Assembly (NCBI GenBank): GCA_963682025.1
Contig: OY821518.1
Span: 30,107,991-30,171,990, forward strand
Length of the DNA stretch: 64,000 nucleotides
Source of the DNA: Cordilura impudica
Lineage: Eukaryota > Arthropoda > Insecta > Diptera > Scathophagidae
Direction of reading: 5' to 3'
Shown here: one piece after another, positions 11,030 through 22,646 of the stretch
Layout of the letters: the number at the start of each line of letters is the position of its first letter
How positions within the stretch are numbered: position 1 is the stretch's first letter
Notes under the pieces: generated by a model
Databases searched by the model: none
Told to the model about the DNA's origin: nothing
The model's input: the letters and a program-made list of their open reading frames with translations, nothing else
Position numbers and translations under genes: made by a program

Positions 11030-11260
11030 ATCGGTTTTCTGATGAATCTGTGCCTGGATTATGTCTTTCAGTCCACTACCGAGGCTCTAAGAAGGCGAAA
11101 ATATGAAAAGTAATGAACATGTTATCTGCTATTGCCCGGCACTCTCCACTCGTATACTTTTAAGCAATATCTTTGCTGCTGCTCTGATCTCTTAGTTGAT
11201 GAAATATCTTATCTCAGAAGATTTATCGCTTCTCAGAAGCTATAGCGGAGACTCAAACCT
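11030..11260 (+). pseudogene. LINE ORF2 C-terminal fragment
   Basis: A plus-strand frame near 11100-11190 reads NEHVICYCPALSTRILLSNI, which resembles the short cysteine-containing block after the RNase H domain in fly LINEs (usually H..C.CPA....R...LG). It is a short, degraded fragment, opposite in orientation to the neighbouring LINE pieces. Confidence 0.45.
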
Positions 11261-11389
11261 CTTTATGCTAAGCCATATCTTCAGGGCTGACAATACGGAG
11301 ATAATGGCGGGTGAAAATCACCATTATGACTATGCCGGTTTGCGCTCGTGCAATGTTCTGATGAAAAAGATCCGTTAGTTAACTGATTT

Positions 11390-12430
11390 TATTGTTTTTG
11401 CTCCTGCAGGTAATCGATGTGGACTTTTTTATTATTGAGCAAGACCCAGACAATGCCCCTACAAATTATTATTATGTTGATTTCAGTAAAATAGGTTATG
11501 GGAAAGAGGAAAGAAGGAGCAGTGTTTGTAGATATTTGATTAGATTGTACCTGTCAGGAAGGTTATTCCACATATGTCTTGTTCAATTGCGAAACGAGTT
11601 TTCTCTGTAATACGTTGTGTGAACAGCTGGACAATAAACTACAAATGGATGTGATCTCCTATAGAATCGGGTAGAGCAAACTGAAAGTCGGGCACTTGGA
11701 ATGAGTTCGTGAATCTCAGAAGAATATTTTCCATGGTACTATCTATACATCACAGTGTTACACAACCCATAGTTCGAGAATGTTTCAACGATTCAATAGA
11801 GTTGAATACACTTCTGTCATTACTGAGCATCAACGCCCTTCCTTGTACATGGTCGAGTAGCTCCAATATATACTTTAAAGCTGCTGCCCACATATGGGAG
11901 TTGTATTCCATTTTTGGTCGGATGCTTCTTTCGTCACTTGAAATAAATGTTCAATCCAAAGGATAGTGCGGTGAATTCTCATGCCCAGAAAAGCAGGAGT
12001 ATTCGATTCCTATACTACCCATATATACAGATGACATTGTTGAATCCAAGACCCAAAACCCACTCGGACATTTTTAACAGGTCTTGGTTGAGCATGCCAT
12101 TCATTGTCTGCTTTTTGCCCCCAACTTCAAAATGGCTTGACCTAAAATTTAAGAAAATTAATAACAAATGTTGCATTTATCTGAGAAAGAGAATAAAGGA
12201 TTCAAGGTTTTACTAAGAAGGTCATTCGGAAATATAAGGAAAAGAAAGGGAAAATTGAACAATAAAAATAGGTATTGTGCTGTCTCTGGGAAAACTCTAA
12301 ATAAATCGAGGAAATCAATGCCGATCCCCAGTGTAATAAGTTTTGATATTACTTCACTGTATCAAATGCGATCGAACGCCTTGGAAATATCTAGAGCAAC
12401 CGCTTTACTTTCATCAAAATTTTGAATGGA
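11390..12430 (-). pseudogene. degraded LINE, reverse transcriptase to 3' end
   Basis: Minus strand. Near 12360-12420 a frame reads KAVALDISKAFDRI, the Asp-bearing motif A of non-LTR reverse transcriptase. Downstream come MSEWV-like text near 12050, RPKMEYNSHMWAAA-like text near 11880, and WNNLPDRYN near 11550, the usual C-terminal block. The 3' end (ATAACCTATTTTACTGAAATC, then TGTAGGGGCAT near 11440-11510) resembles the SINE tail and the LINE at 60785-62725, so all share a family. Many stops; the endonuclease half is absent. Confidence 0.65.
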
Positions 12431-13240
12431 TCGACTCCATTACTCAGAAAGAAGAGTTAACAGGGGCCAGAGTACCGCATTTGATATCGAGTAATATCAA
12501 TCGAAATTTCATATTTTGGTTTATTATTTAGAAATCACCAAACATCAGCCCACGTTTCACTTTTACTCTTAACTAGGGGCCATAATTCATTAACTGTAAG
12601 AGAGTAAAATTATTTTTAGTATATTATTTTGGAAAATAAAAAAATAAATTCGATCGAAAAATTTCGATAGCGAATGCGGTGAATTGGACCCAGGTCTCCC
12701 GTAGAACGATTTCTACAGAAGCCATACTATCGATCATTAAGAAGTAAGTAGGATACCGCTTGCATCAAGAAAACTGTTACCATGACATTGTTGAACGAAC
12801 ATATTCATCTTTTCCCGATTCGTCCAGACAATCCCACTGACTCGACTGCTGTTTGGTCTCTAACTGATAGTTCAGTATAAAACCACTGAGCCACTTGCTT
12901 TTACAACCTCATTAGAAACTCCAATCTCTGATCGCATATAGATGCTTCGATCGATCAAGGCCATATCGGGGAGGTTTTTAATTGCTTTGGTTATGTGACC
13001 TATATTAAGTATCGTTCGTCATGGAGACCACTTTAATTTGGCTCACACGTTATAAACTTATCTCTAGGCAATAAAGAAATGACACTCTTACTAACATTGC
13101 ATAGAAAAGTTGGCCCAAACTAATTATTTTCCACTCAGATTTCTTCAATCGGAATTAGTTTCCGTGGAAAACATTTCACACAGCTCTTGGAAATATTCTA
13201 GATTCTATGTAATCGCCAATTATATTTCATTTCTCTTTCA
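12431..13240. other. unassigned, downstream of jhamt
   Basis: No gene is recognised. A minus-strand patch at about 12670-12740 contains GGGTCCAATTC, weakly like a pol III B box, and might be a SINE relic, but I would not call it. Confidence 0.35.
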
Positions 13241-13246
13241 TTTATT
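13241..13246 (-). terminator. poly(A) signal of jhamt
   Basis: AATAAA on the minus strand lies about 62 bases beyond the jhamt stop codon, a normal 3'UTR length for a compact fly gene. It is the first AATAAA after the stop. Confidence 0.55.
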
Positions 13247-13307
13247 TTTCTACATTTTTTTTTTACTAAAATTAAAACAATTTGACTAAATTGCCATCTA
13301 ACACAGC

Positions 13308-14346
13308 TTAATGAAGACCCTTCCGCTCCTTAGCAAGACTGGTAATTGCATCACTTACAAATCCTCGGACATTTGAAGATTTCTTAGCATAAGCTACCAA
13401 TAATTTATAAGGTGAACTAAATGAAAAATCCAATTCATTTATATGATGACTCTGTCTTAAATCTAAACTTGTTACAATACTAATGAAATCATTCATAAAA
13501 TCTTCATGCAGCGACAAAGGTATACGATCCAAAAATGGACAAATAGCCTTGACATTATCTAGAAGTCGAAGAAAAAGAGAAGACTTTTGAAATTCACAAA
13601 TAGGAGAAGAATATTGAAGGTACCTTTTAATACTTCCAAACCCTCGTATACATAAACTTTTTGTCTTAATTCAACATAAAAGTCAGAAAATCCGGCTTCT
13701 TTTAACATGGAGTAGAATTCTAGCTGAGGATCTTCGGAGTAGTGTAGGGGCGATATAAATTGATCTACATCCTTCATGTATGGTGACCATTTTAGAGATT
13801 TACTTAAAAGCTTATAAATATCAAATATGGGATTAGCAGCCAGAAATACTAAAAGACAATCGCCATTCTTCGATCTTAGAAGATTGTAAATATTTTTCAA
13901 AGCTTGTCTAAATAGGAAAAAAAAACTTGGTTATTTAAGTAATGCCAATAATGTATTTTTAAAGATTCCAACCTCTGATTTTGTATCCAATGCAAACAAT
14001 AAAATGACGTTATATGATCAAACTGTTCTTTCATATCATTTGGTAAACTCAATTCCGTGCCAATGTCCAATATCTTAAAATCACATTTTCCATAGGATTT
14101 GTAACATTGTTTAGCATAATTCATCATTTTCGGTGATATATCTGAACCCACAATCCGCTCGAATTTCTTGGGCATTATGGGATAAATAAAATCCATTAGA
14201 ACATCTCCCGAGCCCGTTCCAATATCTAGTAAAGCATCGCAACCATCCAAACGCCATTGGAGTTTTTTCCAAAATTCATTAATGATTTGTTCAGCATCAT
14301 GTCTCTGCACTTCATTGGCTCTATGATACAAACAAGCTTGATTCAT
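13308..14346 (-). CDS. jhamt: juvenile hormone acid O-methyltransferase, three exons
   Basis: This enzyme uses S-adenosylmethionine to methylate farnesoic acid or JH acid, a late step of juvenile hormone synthesis in the corpora allata; it is cytosolic. Exons are 13973-14346, 13624-13907 and 13308-13558: 909 bases, 302 residues plus stop, close to the roughly 300 usual for insects. Both introns are 65 bases, with GT..AG ends; the first donor (GTTGGA) is weak, but frame and protein continuity support it. The N-terminus MNQACLY..ANEVQRHDA is typical of fly JHAMT. SAM motif I is LLDIGTGSG (residues 39-47), the acidic loop is GSDIS (67-71), and SFYCLHW ends at Trp120. Gln14 and Trp120, which I recall as substrate-site residues in moth JHAMT, are present. 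The C-terminus has SPYKLLVAYA. No stop or frameshift interrupts it, so it looks functional. It is the only host gene I recognise here. Confidence 0.93.
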
Positions 14347-14417
14347 GATACTGAAATATTTTTTATTTTAAAAATCGTTTTGAAATACACGTTGTTCGTT
14401 ACTCGAACTCCTGTCAT
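14343..14417 (-). promoter_or_regulatory. upstream ORF overlapping the jhamt start
   Basis: An ATG at 14415-14417 opens a 24-codon frame whose TGA overlaps the jhamt ATG (ATGA). If the leader is unspliced, ribosomes would meet this ATG first. Alternatively, GTAACG to TTTCAG (52 bases, ending four bases before the ATG) could be a 5'UTR intron that removes it. The sequence alone does not decide. Confidence 0.45.
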
Positions 14418-14446
14418 GGATTGAGTTGTTTCATTCAAAAGTTTTA

Positions 14447-14456
14447 GCTTTTTATA
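14447..14456 (-). promoter_or_regulatory. TATA box of jhamt
   Basis: TATAAAAAGC on the minus strand lies about 100 bases upstream of the jhamt ATG. About 32 bases further on is CTCAATC, close to an insect initiator. Together they make a plausible core promoter with a leader of about 75 bases. Confidence 0.5.
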
Positions 14457-14460
14457 CAAT

Positions 14461-15655
14461 TACCCCATCAATTATATTCGTATTTATTTTGTGTTACAAA
14501 AATAAGTTTTCGTCGTTTTTTTTTTTTTTATTACTTATTCATAAATAAATATTCAAATATTTTTCAAATACTCGTGCTTATAATAAAGGCAATTCACAGA
14601 GAGTGTCGTAGAGAGTTATAAATATATTTATAAATATATAAAACAGTCATGTGGTTATATTCAAATTTAAACTTTATCTCTTAAATTCCAGCAAGCTAAC
14701 TTATTAGTTACTCCGATATTGACTGGGAAAATATATGGTTATTTTCTGAAATAGTCTTATTCCTGAATGAAATAATTTTCAAATTTAAAGGAAATTTTGT
14801 TTTTATACTCTGTCCTAGAAATGCAGTGTAGTTAGCGGAGAGAGCGAAGTTAGCTATAGACAGTGTATCTCCTGAAATTTGGCATAAATCTTTTACAACT
14901 ATCAGAGATAGAAAAGACTTGTGCCACCATAAGCAATAAAGCACTAAAGTTAAGTTTTAGTCTGAAATATGTTCTTAGGAAAACCTATAAGCTAAATCCT
15001 AAAGTGAATATACATACCTCCAATAACGAGATTGTTTGTGTTCGACAAAATTCAGTTTTAATTAGTCAACGTAAAATATTAAATTCACCAACTTAAATAA
15101 CGATCCCCAGCAAAAGAGAAGAAATCAAAGAACGGAAATGGATGAAATTCTTGGAATGCGAATTTTGAGAAAGGTTGTATTATCACACATGAATTTAACA
15201 TGGACTTGTAATAGAAAAGAATAATATGATCGGATTCGGCCAACCAAATGTTACGTTCTTCAGGAAAATTTATATGAAACCACTCAGTTTTCTAAAGCTT
15301 ACTAAAGTTATGGAATATGAGCATTAATATTATTAATATCATCTCCCAATATAATTAATGCATTTTTTTATAAAGATTTTAATAATTTTGATTTCTCGAC
15401 CTCACTTTGTAATTTGCAATATTAAATTTAATCTTATTGAACTTTTTTTCTTCTTGACTTGTGAAGAATTGGAACTTGAATTTTTTTAATAATAGATATG
15501 TATTTATTTTTCCGGATATTATTTAAAAATACTTCCATAGAAGTTCTTCTATTGGATGCTTGGAAAAAGTCATTCTTTAAGAATTACTTTACTTTTTTTC
15601 CTAGGGATTTTCGTCAAAGTGTTAAAAAGCTAAACTACAGAAAATCATTTTAGAG
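14461..15655. other. unassigned, upstream of jhamt
   Basis: No second gene or recognised transposon. The nearest upstream 1.2 kb of jhamt is thus free of the families seen elsewhere and is where its regulatory DNA could lie. Confidence 0.4.
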
Positions 15656-16170
15656 AAGTATGGTAAAAACCGATAATACTATTCCCTATATCACGAGTTT
15701 AGAGACTTAGTCTTAGGTCCAACTAATAAAAAAAACAATTTTTTACTTAAATTGCATGAAATCGATATAGGTCGTATATGGGTACCGCACATAATTTTTA
15801 GCGCTGAATATTTTATATGTGAGAAATTTAAAGATTCGACGATTTGTGAAAAAATTTTCCCCAAAAAAGGTGAAAAAAATTAACAAACATGCACGAAAGC
15901 GCCGCCTGGCTGCTATCAAAAATAGACATGAATGTAAAAAATGGATTTCCCGACCCAAAATAAACCGGGGGTTTTTATAACTGTTTTACATTTGAATGAG
16001 TATTACGGAAAATATCATGAAAATATTTTCATTGAAATTTGGCAGGCTTGAAAATGATTTTAGAGGTATGGTTCCTTGGGAAAGTATACTTGTTATAGCC
16101 CATAGTACCAGAATCGCGATGAACTCATGGAGATTTTTTCGGCCCCCTACAATTTGACGCACCCTAATAT
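15656..16170. repeat. small relics of family A and of the hAT-like family
   Basis: At 15660-15730 a fragment follows the family A head (GTTTAGAGAC..TAGTCTTAGGTCCAACTAA). At 16055-16165 GAGGTATGGTTCCTTGGG then GGCCCCCTACAATTTGACGCACCCTA matches one end of the hAT-like element at 31576-32282. I did not find the opposite end. Confidence 0.5.
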
Positions 16171-16950
16171 ACATATATATATACATATTTACAATAAAAG
16201 ATTATAAATAAAGATTACATGGACTGTAGATCCATAGGTCACTGGTTCATATCCGGTTCGAAGGACCATGTATTTTATTGTTCTGAGCAACTCCTAAATT
16301 GGGTGTCAAGATGATTATATGTATATTCGGCATGTGGACAATTGCAGAGTAAATGTACAGTTGCTCCAATAAATTATTAAACTGCAAATAATTTTAGATA
16401 GTGCTAAGAAAAGGGGGTTTGGGTGATTTATAATTTCTCATTGGGTGAGAAATAATAAATTTAAGGTTTTAGGATTTTGTAGAAGATGAGGGAGTTTAGG
16501 GTTGAGGTTAAGAAATATTATGAAATAAAACAATTAGTTTCAATTCAATTGGAGTTTATTTGATTTGAGATGCTCACCGTTCAGTGGTTTAAATACAAGA
16601 GAGCTTACATTTTATATGTTTTGTTTCAAGAAGCCTCGGTTAATTATACCAACGAATCTTTAGATAAATTCAAATTCAACGAGTACTGAAGATATTTAAA
16701 GGTTACAATTCATGAATGTGATCGATAAGTTACAATAACATTAATAGCTATAAAAAGGAAGTAATAAATATAAAGTTTTTATTAAAATACAAATGATTTT
16801 TTATTGTTCAAACTTAGTTTGGACAGTAAACCTTTTTAGTCGTCTGATTTCTTCAGATTCATCTAATAGAATAATTGCTACTAGAGCTGAGTGGTTACTA
16901 AGCCTTTCTAAATATCTTCTACTCAATTTGTTAATTTCATCTTTAAAATA
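16171..16950. other. unassigned; possible tRNA-like patch
   Basis: Near 16240-16255 GGTTCATATCCGG resembles a pol III B box, after an ATGGACTGTAG stretch. Without a matching copy elsewhere I do not call a SINE. The rest is AT-rich and unrecognised. Confidence 0.35.
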
Positions 16951-16954
16951 AAGA

Positions 16955-17604
16955 AATAAGATATGAAAAAGTTCATATCGAATGCTAGATTTATATGGGT
17001 AAAGGTATAAAAATATACCGATCCTGACCACATTTGGTAGAATCACTTATTTTTTGTCAAAAAAATGTACAAACTAAATTTAAGAAAAATCTGTGCAATA
17101 TCTTGGTTTTTTTATGCATTCAAGTGAAGATGGAGAAGCAGCTTTATATGAGCGCTACGACTGAGAATTGTCCTAGAGGGTTTATTTTTGGATGATACGT
17201 CATGGACATATAGACACACAAACAAAATTTTTCCAAGATCTATGTAATAATTTGGATCTTATGGCAACTTAAGTCGATCACATAGGGGCAATTTGTATGG
17301 GGGACTGGGTCGGAAAATGCACCGACTTCACCAATTTCAATGGCATTCGTTCTAAGGCTGATGAAAGCTTATGAATCGAATGTCATTAAAAAATATTCAT
17401 ATTTGTGACCTGTAATTTAACTAAAAAATTTTAATGGACATACAGATGGATGGACGAACCGATGGACGGAAATCGCTAAATTGATCCAGAAAGTGTATCG
17501 GAGTCGATCGGTATAATAAAAGATGAGTAAAGTTAAAATATTTTTGGTTACATAAATCTATTCAAACTCATTATATCCACACCACATAGTGGTATAGGGT
17601 ATAC
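16955..17604 (-). mobile_element. family A Helentron-like element, head-truncated
   Basis: It begins within the element (GATATGAAAAAGTTCATATCG) and runs to CCACATAGTGGTATAGGGTATA. The palindromic head is missing. The microsatellite is degraded to a few GGAC-like units near 17455. It is more diverged than the copies at 22647 and 63128. Confidence 0.75.
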
Positions 17605-17646
17605 TAATTTTCTGATATATTTTGAAATTTATCTTTTTAATCGTTA

Positions 17647-18024
17647 CTAGCAGATTCCAGCCCTCGAAATTCGAGTGCAAATTCTAGGAAATTTTATTTT
17701 TTTCTTAAATAAATAGCCTAAAGGTATGCTAATCAATTATAGCCAATTCACAAATCAACACAGAAAAACAAACTCATTTTTATTACAATCACATTAACAA
17801 ATTTAATAAACACACACATAGCACTGTATAATTTTATGTATGTGTTAGTAGCAACTTTAAATGCAATTTACTCAAAATATAGGAAAAAATTTAAAAATCT
17901 GTAAATCTGCAAAACGGTTAAAAAGTAATACCTTACAAATAATACACGTTTGGTTAAAATCGGGATAAAACGGTAGAACAAAACATCGGTCAAAAGAAAT
18001 CGCCTAGCCTATTAATATTATGGA
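17647..18024 (-). mobile_element. family B non-autonomous Helitron
   Basis: In reverse orientation the element starts TC (damaged by one base: TCCATAATATTAAT) and ends CTGCTAG followed by T. The hairpin CTCGAAATTCGAG is intact near 17662. It lies 42 bases from the preceding family A element. Confidence 0.85.
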
Positions 18025-18640
18025 TTTAATCGATTAATCACTTGAGTCTAATTCCATAGTGATAGACATGACATTCCGAGCTCTTTCTAATCCAATATTA
18101 TACAGTAAAAGTTTTTCATTGTTCATAAAAATCTACAGAATTATGCAGACGGTCCTGAACAACATATTTGCCATTAGGAAAAGTGATATCAATGACTGGA
18201 GGCAAGAAGCAGTCGTGACAGACATGACAAAAAATAGACTTCATTTGAGAGGATGTTTGTAAAACACAGAAAAGCTTTGAAGTTATTTGTATGATAAATA
18301 AGAAACAGATGTTTATAGTTAATACAAGAGCTAGTTAATTAATAAAGCATATAAAAAAGCAGGAATTCTAAAATAAATTATAGTAAAAAGAAGTATTTTG
18401 TAATGTGACGGACAACACTGCTTTTAGTTTAAAAATTACTTAACACTTTTCCTTTTTTACTGGAAATATAGGAGCTATAAAAATGCCTATAATAAAGTAT
18501 TGTTATATTTTCATGTCATTTGAACCATTTTCTTTGAAATGGTGTCTATAAAAATTATTTAAATTAAAATTTTAAAATTAGACCTAAGGTTGAATTTTAA
18601 ATGGAATTACCCTTGATCGATCAATAAAAATATTTTAACA
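18025..18640. other. unassigned sequence
   Basis: No gene or family recognised; AT-rich. Confidence 0.35.
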
Positions 18641-18860
18641 CTTACTTTTCTTAAAATCAGTGCAATATTTTCGTTTTTGTTAGATTTAAATGAATATCAG
18701 AAATAAGCTTTATATGGAGACTATGACTAAAAATAGTCTACAGGACTTATTTTTGGACTTCTGGTTAGTGGGTATAATAGACACGTAAAAATTTTATTGA
18801 TAATCGGCGCATGTTCAGGTTTAGCCCCCATACAAACAACCCCTATCAGGCCTAACCAGG
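18641..18860. repeat. chimeric family A fragments in opposite orientations
   Basis: The left part (TCAGTGCAATATTTTCGTTTTTG to about 18795) is family A in reverse orientation; from about 18800 (ATCGGCGCATGTTCAGGTTTAGCCCCCATACAAA) the text is family A in forward orientation. The junction is an inversion within one element or two fused fragments. Confidence 0.55.
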
Positions 18861-18864
18861 TGAA

Positions 18865-18960
18865 ATGCATATATATATATATATAAAATATGCATATATA
18901 TATATAAAATATATATATATACATAATTATATATATATACATAATTATATATACATAATT
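18865..18960. repeat. TA-rich microsatellite
   Basis: Alternating TATATA blocks broken by GCA and AATT motifs. It separates the chimeric family A fragments from the inverted repeat that follows. Confidence 0.8.
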
Positions 18961-19533
18961 ATTATACCGATCGGCTCAAAACCACTTCTGTGTCGATTTA
19001 TGGATTTCTGTCTGTCCATTCGTTAGTCCGTCTGTCTGTCCGTTTGTGTGACCATATAAACATCTATAATATTAATAGGCTAGGCGATTCCTTGTGACCG
19101 ATGTTTTGTTCTACCGTTTTATCCCGATTTTGACCAAACGTATATTGTTTGAAAGGTAGTTCTTTTTAGCCATTTTGCAGATTTACAAATGCTAAAAATG
19201 CTATGCGCGTGTTTATTAAATTTGTTATTGTGTTTGTAATAAAAATGAGTTTGTTTTTTGTGTTGATTTCTGAATTGACTATAATTGATTAGCATACCTT
19301 TAGAGTCTTTATATATTGAAAAAATAAAATTTCCTAGAATCTGCACTCGAATTTCGAGGGCTGGAATGTGCTAGTTGTAATTAAAGTGCAGGTGGCTAAT
19401 ACGAATATTGAATAATAATATTGATTACAATGTTTATATGATCACACAAACGGACAGACAGACGGACTAACGAACGAACAGACAGAAATCAATAAATCGA
19501 CACAGTAAGTGGTTTTGAGCCGACCGGTATAAT
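18961..19533. repeat. 100-base inverted repeat with a Helitron in its loop
   Basis: The left arm (18961-19062, ATTATACCGATCGGCTCAAA onward) and right arm (19431-19533) are inverted copies with about 95 percent identity by eye. Both arms carry GTCC/GGAC-type microsatellite and family A-like sequence. Without the Helitron at 19063-19374 the loop would be about 56 bases, so the pre-insertion sequence was a long hairpin. Confidence 0.8.
19063..19374 (+). mobile_element. family B non-autonomous Helitron, internally deleted
   Basis: TCTATAATATTAATAGG to GGAATGTGCTAG, between A and T. At 312 bases it is shorter than other copies because part of the interior is missing near 19185. It abuts the left arm of the inverted repeat. 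Confidence 0.85.
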
Positions 19534-20493
19534 AAGCCCTGAGTCTAGGTCAAATATTTTTCGTAGATACAAACATTAGCACAAACTCATTTTAAACTGA
19601 CCACATACACTGTAATTAAGATTTCTTCCAATTTCCTCTATGTTATTTTGAAGGCCAGTCTTTCATATTCAAAGCGACAAAATTTTCATCATCAGAAAGA
19701 TGGACCTAGGATTGACTGAGACCAGGAATGTAAATCAAGAAAACATTTTATGTCGTTTCAATAAGTTATTCAATAAAATATCCTTTATGCACTTACTTTA
19801 ACCGTCTAATGTTGCATACAAGTCTTCCAATTTTGAACCTCTGTAACTTTTTCAGTATTCATTCAAACTAATCTGTCTTTAATATTTTTGATTCTTTGTT
19901 CATTTCGCTTTTCATTAATAGATTCTTTGAGAAACCATCGGGGATAGTTCGTAAAATATTTCTAAAAACGATTAATTTCAAATGAGTTTTTATTTGTTTT
20001 TTTTTTTTTAGTTCTTTAAAGAAATAAAGCGCTATTGTTGATATAGGGTAGAACAAATTTATCCATAGCCTTCTTGATAATTTTTTCCATTAACATTTTG
20101 AAAATTTAATATGATAAATTTCCTTATGAATATGTGAATCAGATATCACCATTATAGATCGTCCTTTGAATATATTTTTTTTATATTTGACCCTAGAGTT
20201 GGATAACTATAGTTAAAAATAAACTTATATAATGAATCTTAATCGATGAAATTAATAAACAAAAATGGTTATTGCAATTATCTACGAAAATTCAGAATAT
20301 TCTTAATTTTTTAGTTGTATAGCAAAGTTTAAACGATAGAACAGAGAAAGTACGTAGTAAATTTTTACCGACTAATAGACAAATATCAATCAATTTAATG
20401 GAGAAAATAAATTGAAAACTAATTAAAATATATTGTGTGCATTTATTTCCGCGAAAACCTATAAACTATAAATGAGATGATGAATTCTATTAT
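19534..20493. other. family A tail fragment, then unassigned
   Basis: Family A-like text (GAGTCTAGGTCAAATATTTTTCG, CACATACACTG) continues to about 19615 beyond the right arm of the inverted repeat. I recognise nothing in 19616-20493. Confidence 0.45.
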
Positions 20494-20800
20494 TTTACCC
20501 TCCATACCAGTATGCAGAGGGTGTATATAAGGTTGTCATTCCTTTTTTAAAAATTAGAAAAAAAAATCTGGACCCCACAACATAACAACCGGAGTTGATA
20601 TAGTAATGTCCGTCTGTCCATCTATAAAAAATCCCGCTCACACCCCCTTTACACCAGTTTGGTTTCTCATTTTTAGTGAAAATGGTGCGTTGTCATCTTG
20701 GGCAGGCTGCTATTTAAAATCACCAAAATCGGTTTTATTGATCTAGAGATTTCAAAGAAAATGTAAAAATAGGATTTTCTGCTGTTTTGTTATTGTAGTC
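20494..20800 (+). mobile_element. family C Helentron-like element, 5' part
   Basis: It starts TTACCCTCCATACCAGTATGCAGAGGGTGTATATAAGG and continues with GTCATTCC and a GTCCGTCTGTCC tract, matching the far end (about 58156, reverse orientation) of the large family C element. A family C 3' end in the same orientation lies at 24062-24112, so the two may be ends of one element filled with later insertions. Confidence 0.6.
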
Positions 20801-20947
20801 AAATTTTTGAAATTTGTGTATCATAGCTATAATTGTTGTTGTTGTTCTATGGTAGTTGTACTTGTAGCATTTGTAAAATTAGAGTGTATATTAGTTTAGG
20901 TTGGTATAAAAAAAATAATAGCCAATATGAAAGAAAAATAATAATAA

Positions 20948-21321
20948 CTAGCAGATTCCAGCGCTCGAAATTCGAGTGAAATTTCTAGGCAGCTTTATTT
21001 TCCAGCTTAGCCAATTCACAAACCAACACTTATGGTTTATTACTATTGTGAATGAGGATAAGAAGTTTATTAACAAACACATTACCAAATTTCATAAAAC
21101 ACACATAGCATATGTATAATTTTATTTATGTGTTAGTAGCAACTTTAAATGCAATTTACTCAAAATAAAGGAAAAAAAACTATAAATCTGTAAATCTGCA
21201 AATCTGCAAAACGGCTAAAAAGAAATGCCTTTCAAATAATATAAATTCGGTCAAAATCAGGATAAAACGGTAGAACAAAACATCGGTCACAAGAAATCGC
21301 CCAGCTTATTAATATTATAGA
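20948..21321 (-). mobile_element. family B non-autonomous Helitron
   Basis: Ends are CTAGCAGATTCCAG (reverse complement of the 3' end) and ATTAATATTATAGA (reverse complement of the TC end), with the A and T flanks of a Helitron site. The hairpin CTCGAAATTCGAG is intact. Confidence 0.85.
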
Positions 21322-21583
21322 TATTATAGTTTCTGAAAAAAAAAGTGCATAGTTTTTATGTATGACGCCTAGAAATAACAATGAAATGGATATACAAATT
21401 TTGAAAATAATCGACACTCGCTTTGTTTCGATGTTATTTATATCACTATTTTCCTTTAATTGTTTTGATATTTATTTCAGCTATAAATTTTTTTTTTTTT
21501 TTTTGTAAAAATTGGATAGAAAATTTTAATGAAATGTTCATATAAACTCAAATATACTCTTCGTCTCAGCATGCAGGGATAAT

Positions 21584-22546
21584 CAGCCCTGTTCTTGAAA
21601 CGTTGTTAATTGAATAAGAGTGAATTTAAAATCACATGAAATTGAAATTTTGGTTTTCTTGAAACCACTGTTTTTATTTATTTAACACAAACATATATTT
21701 CAGTTAAGAACCATATGTTTGAGTTAAGAACATATGTTATCTAGAAACCGAGATGCCATATGGTTCTTTATTCATTTTCACAAAAAACTTTTAAGTATTT
21801 TGTGCATGTTTTTTCTTAAGTTTATAGAAAAAGTATAAAGAAAAATATTTTCTTTTAAAATAACAACTTATTTGTTCATTTAATTGTTTTTGTTCTTCAA
21901 TTTCATTCAATTAAAAATTACTTTTCTATTTTTAAAAAGTTAGGCATCACCAAAAAAAATTTCGATATTGAAATAAATTGGATTTGACTGGCATCACTAC
22001 TGTTTCGAACATATGCAAACAAAATAAAAATATGTGATTTGATGAAAAAATTTTTTTTAATTCCTTTATTTGCAATAATTAGTGCATAAAGAATCTATGT
22101 TATAATAGAAAAAATTATAATGGAAAATAGATTGTGTAAATAAAAAGTTTTTATTTTAGTTATGGAACAGCATCATCGCAAAAAGTGTGTTTTATTAACA
22201 TCGACCACATATTACGAGTTTTTTTTTTTTTTAAATCAGCGCAAAATGTAGACCTTTTTTAAAATCGTTTTTTTTTCATAAAATTAATGTCTAATTTTTT
22301 AAAATAATGACAAGGTTCAATAAAAAACATGTTAGAGTTTAAATATCAATTAGTTTTTTTATCTCTTAAGACCTGCTTGGAAGAAAAAAAGGGCATTTGT
22401 TTTGATTTCACAAAGCCTTTTCTATGTGAATTAAAACGAGAAAAAATGTTCTTATTGAAATTAGAGAACAGCAAAAAACTCGTAGATTTAAGAATTTTTT
22501 CATTTACGAGTTTTTTTTTGTGATAGTGGTTTCAAGAACGGGGTTG
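21584..22546. mobile_element. candidate element with terminal inverted repeats
   Basis: The left end reads CAGCCCTGTTCTTGAAAC and the right end, reversed, CAACCCCGTTCTTGAAAC. An internal repeat of TTCTTGAAACCACTGTT lies near 21655. The interior is very AT-rich with no convincing coding frame. I see no clear target duplication, so this is a candidate non-autonomous DNA transposon only. Confidence 0.5.
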
Positions 22547-22646
22547 AATATTTATATTTTTTTTACAAAACTTTTAACTTTTTTAAAGACACTTGCTAGA
22601 AAGAGTACATTTAAATTTAAAACTATTATACCTAAAAATAAAAAGA

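Noticed and set aside
12670..12740. tRNA-like patch with a B box-like GGGTCCAATTC
   Set aside because: No cloverleaf could be closed and no second copy or tail was found.
16200..16290. Plus-strand patch with GGTTCATATCC
   Set aside because: B box-like only; no A box, stem pairing or repeat partner that I could confirm.
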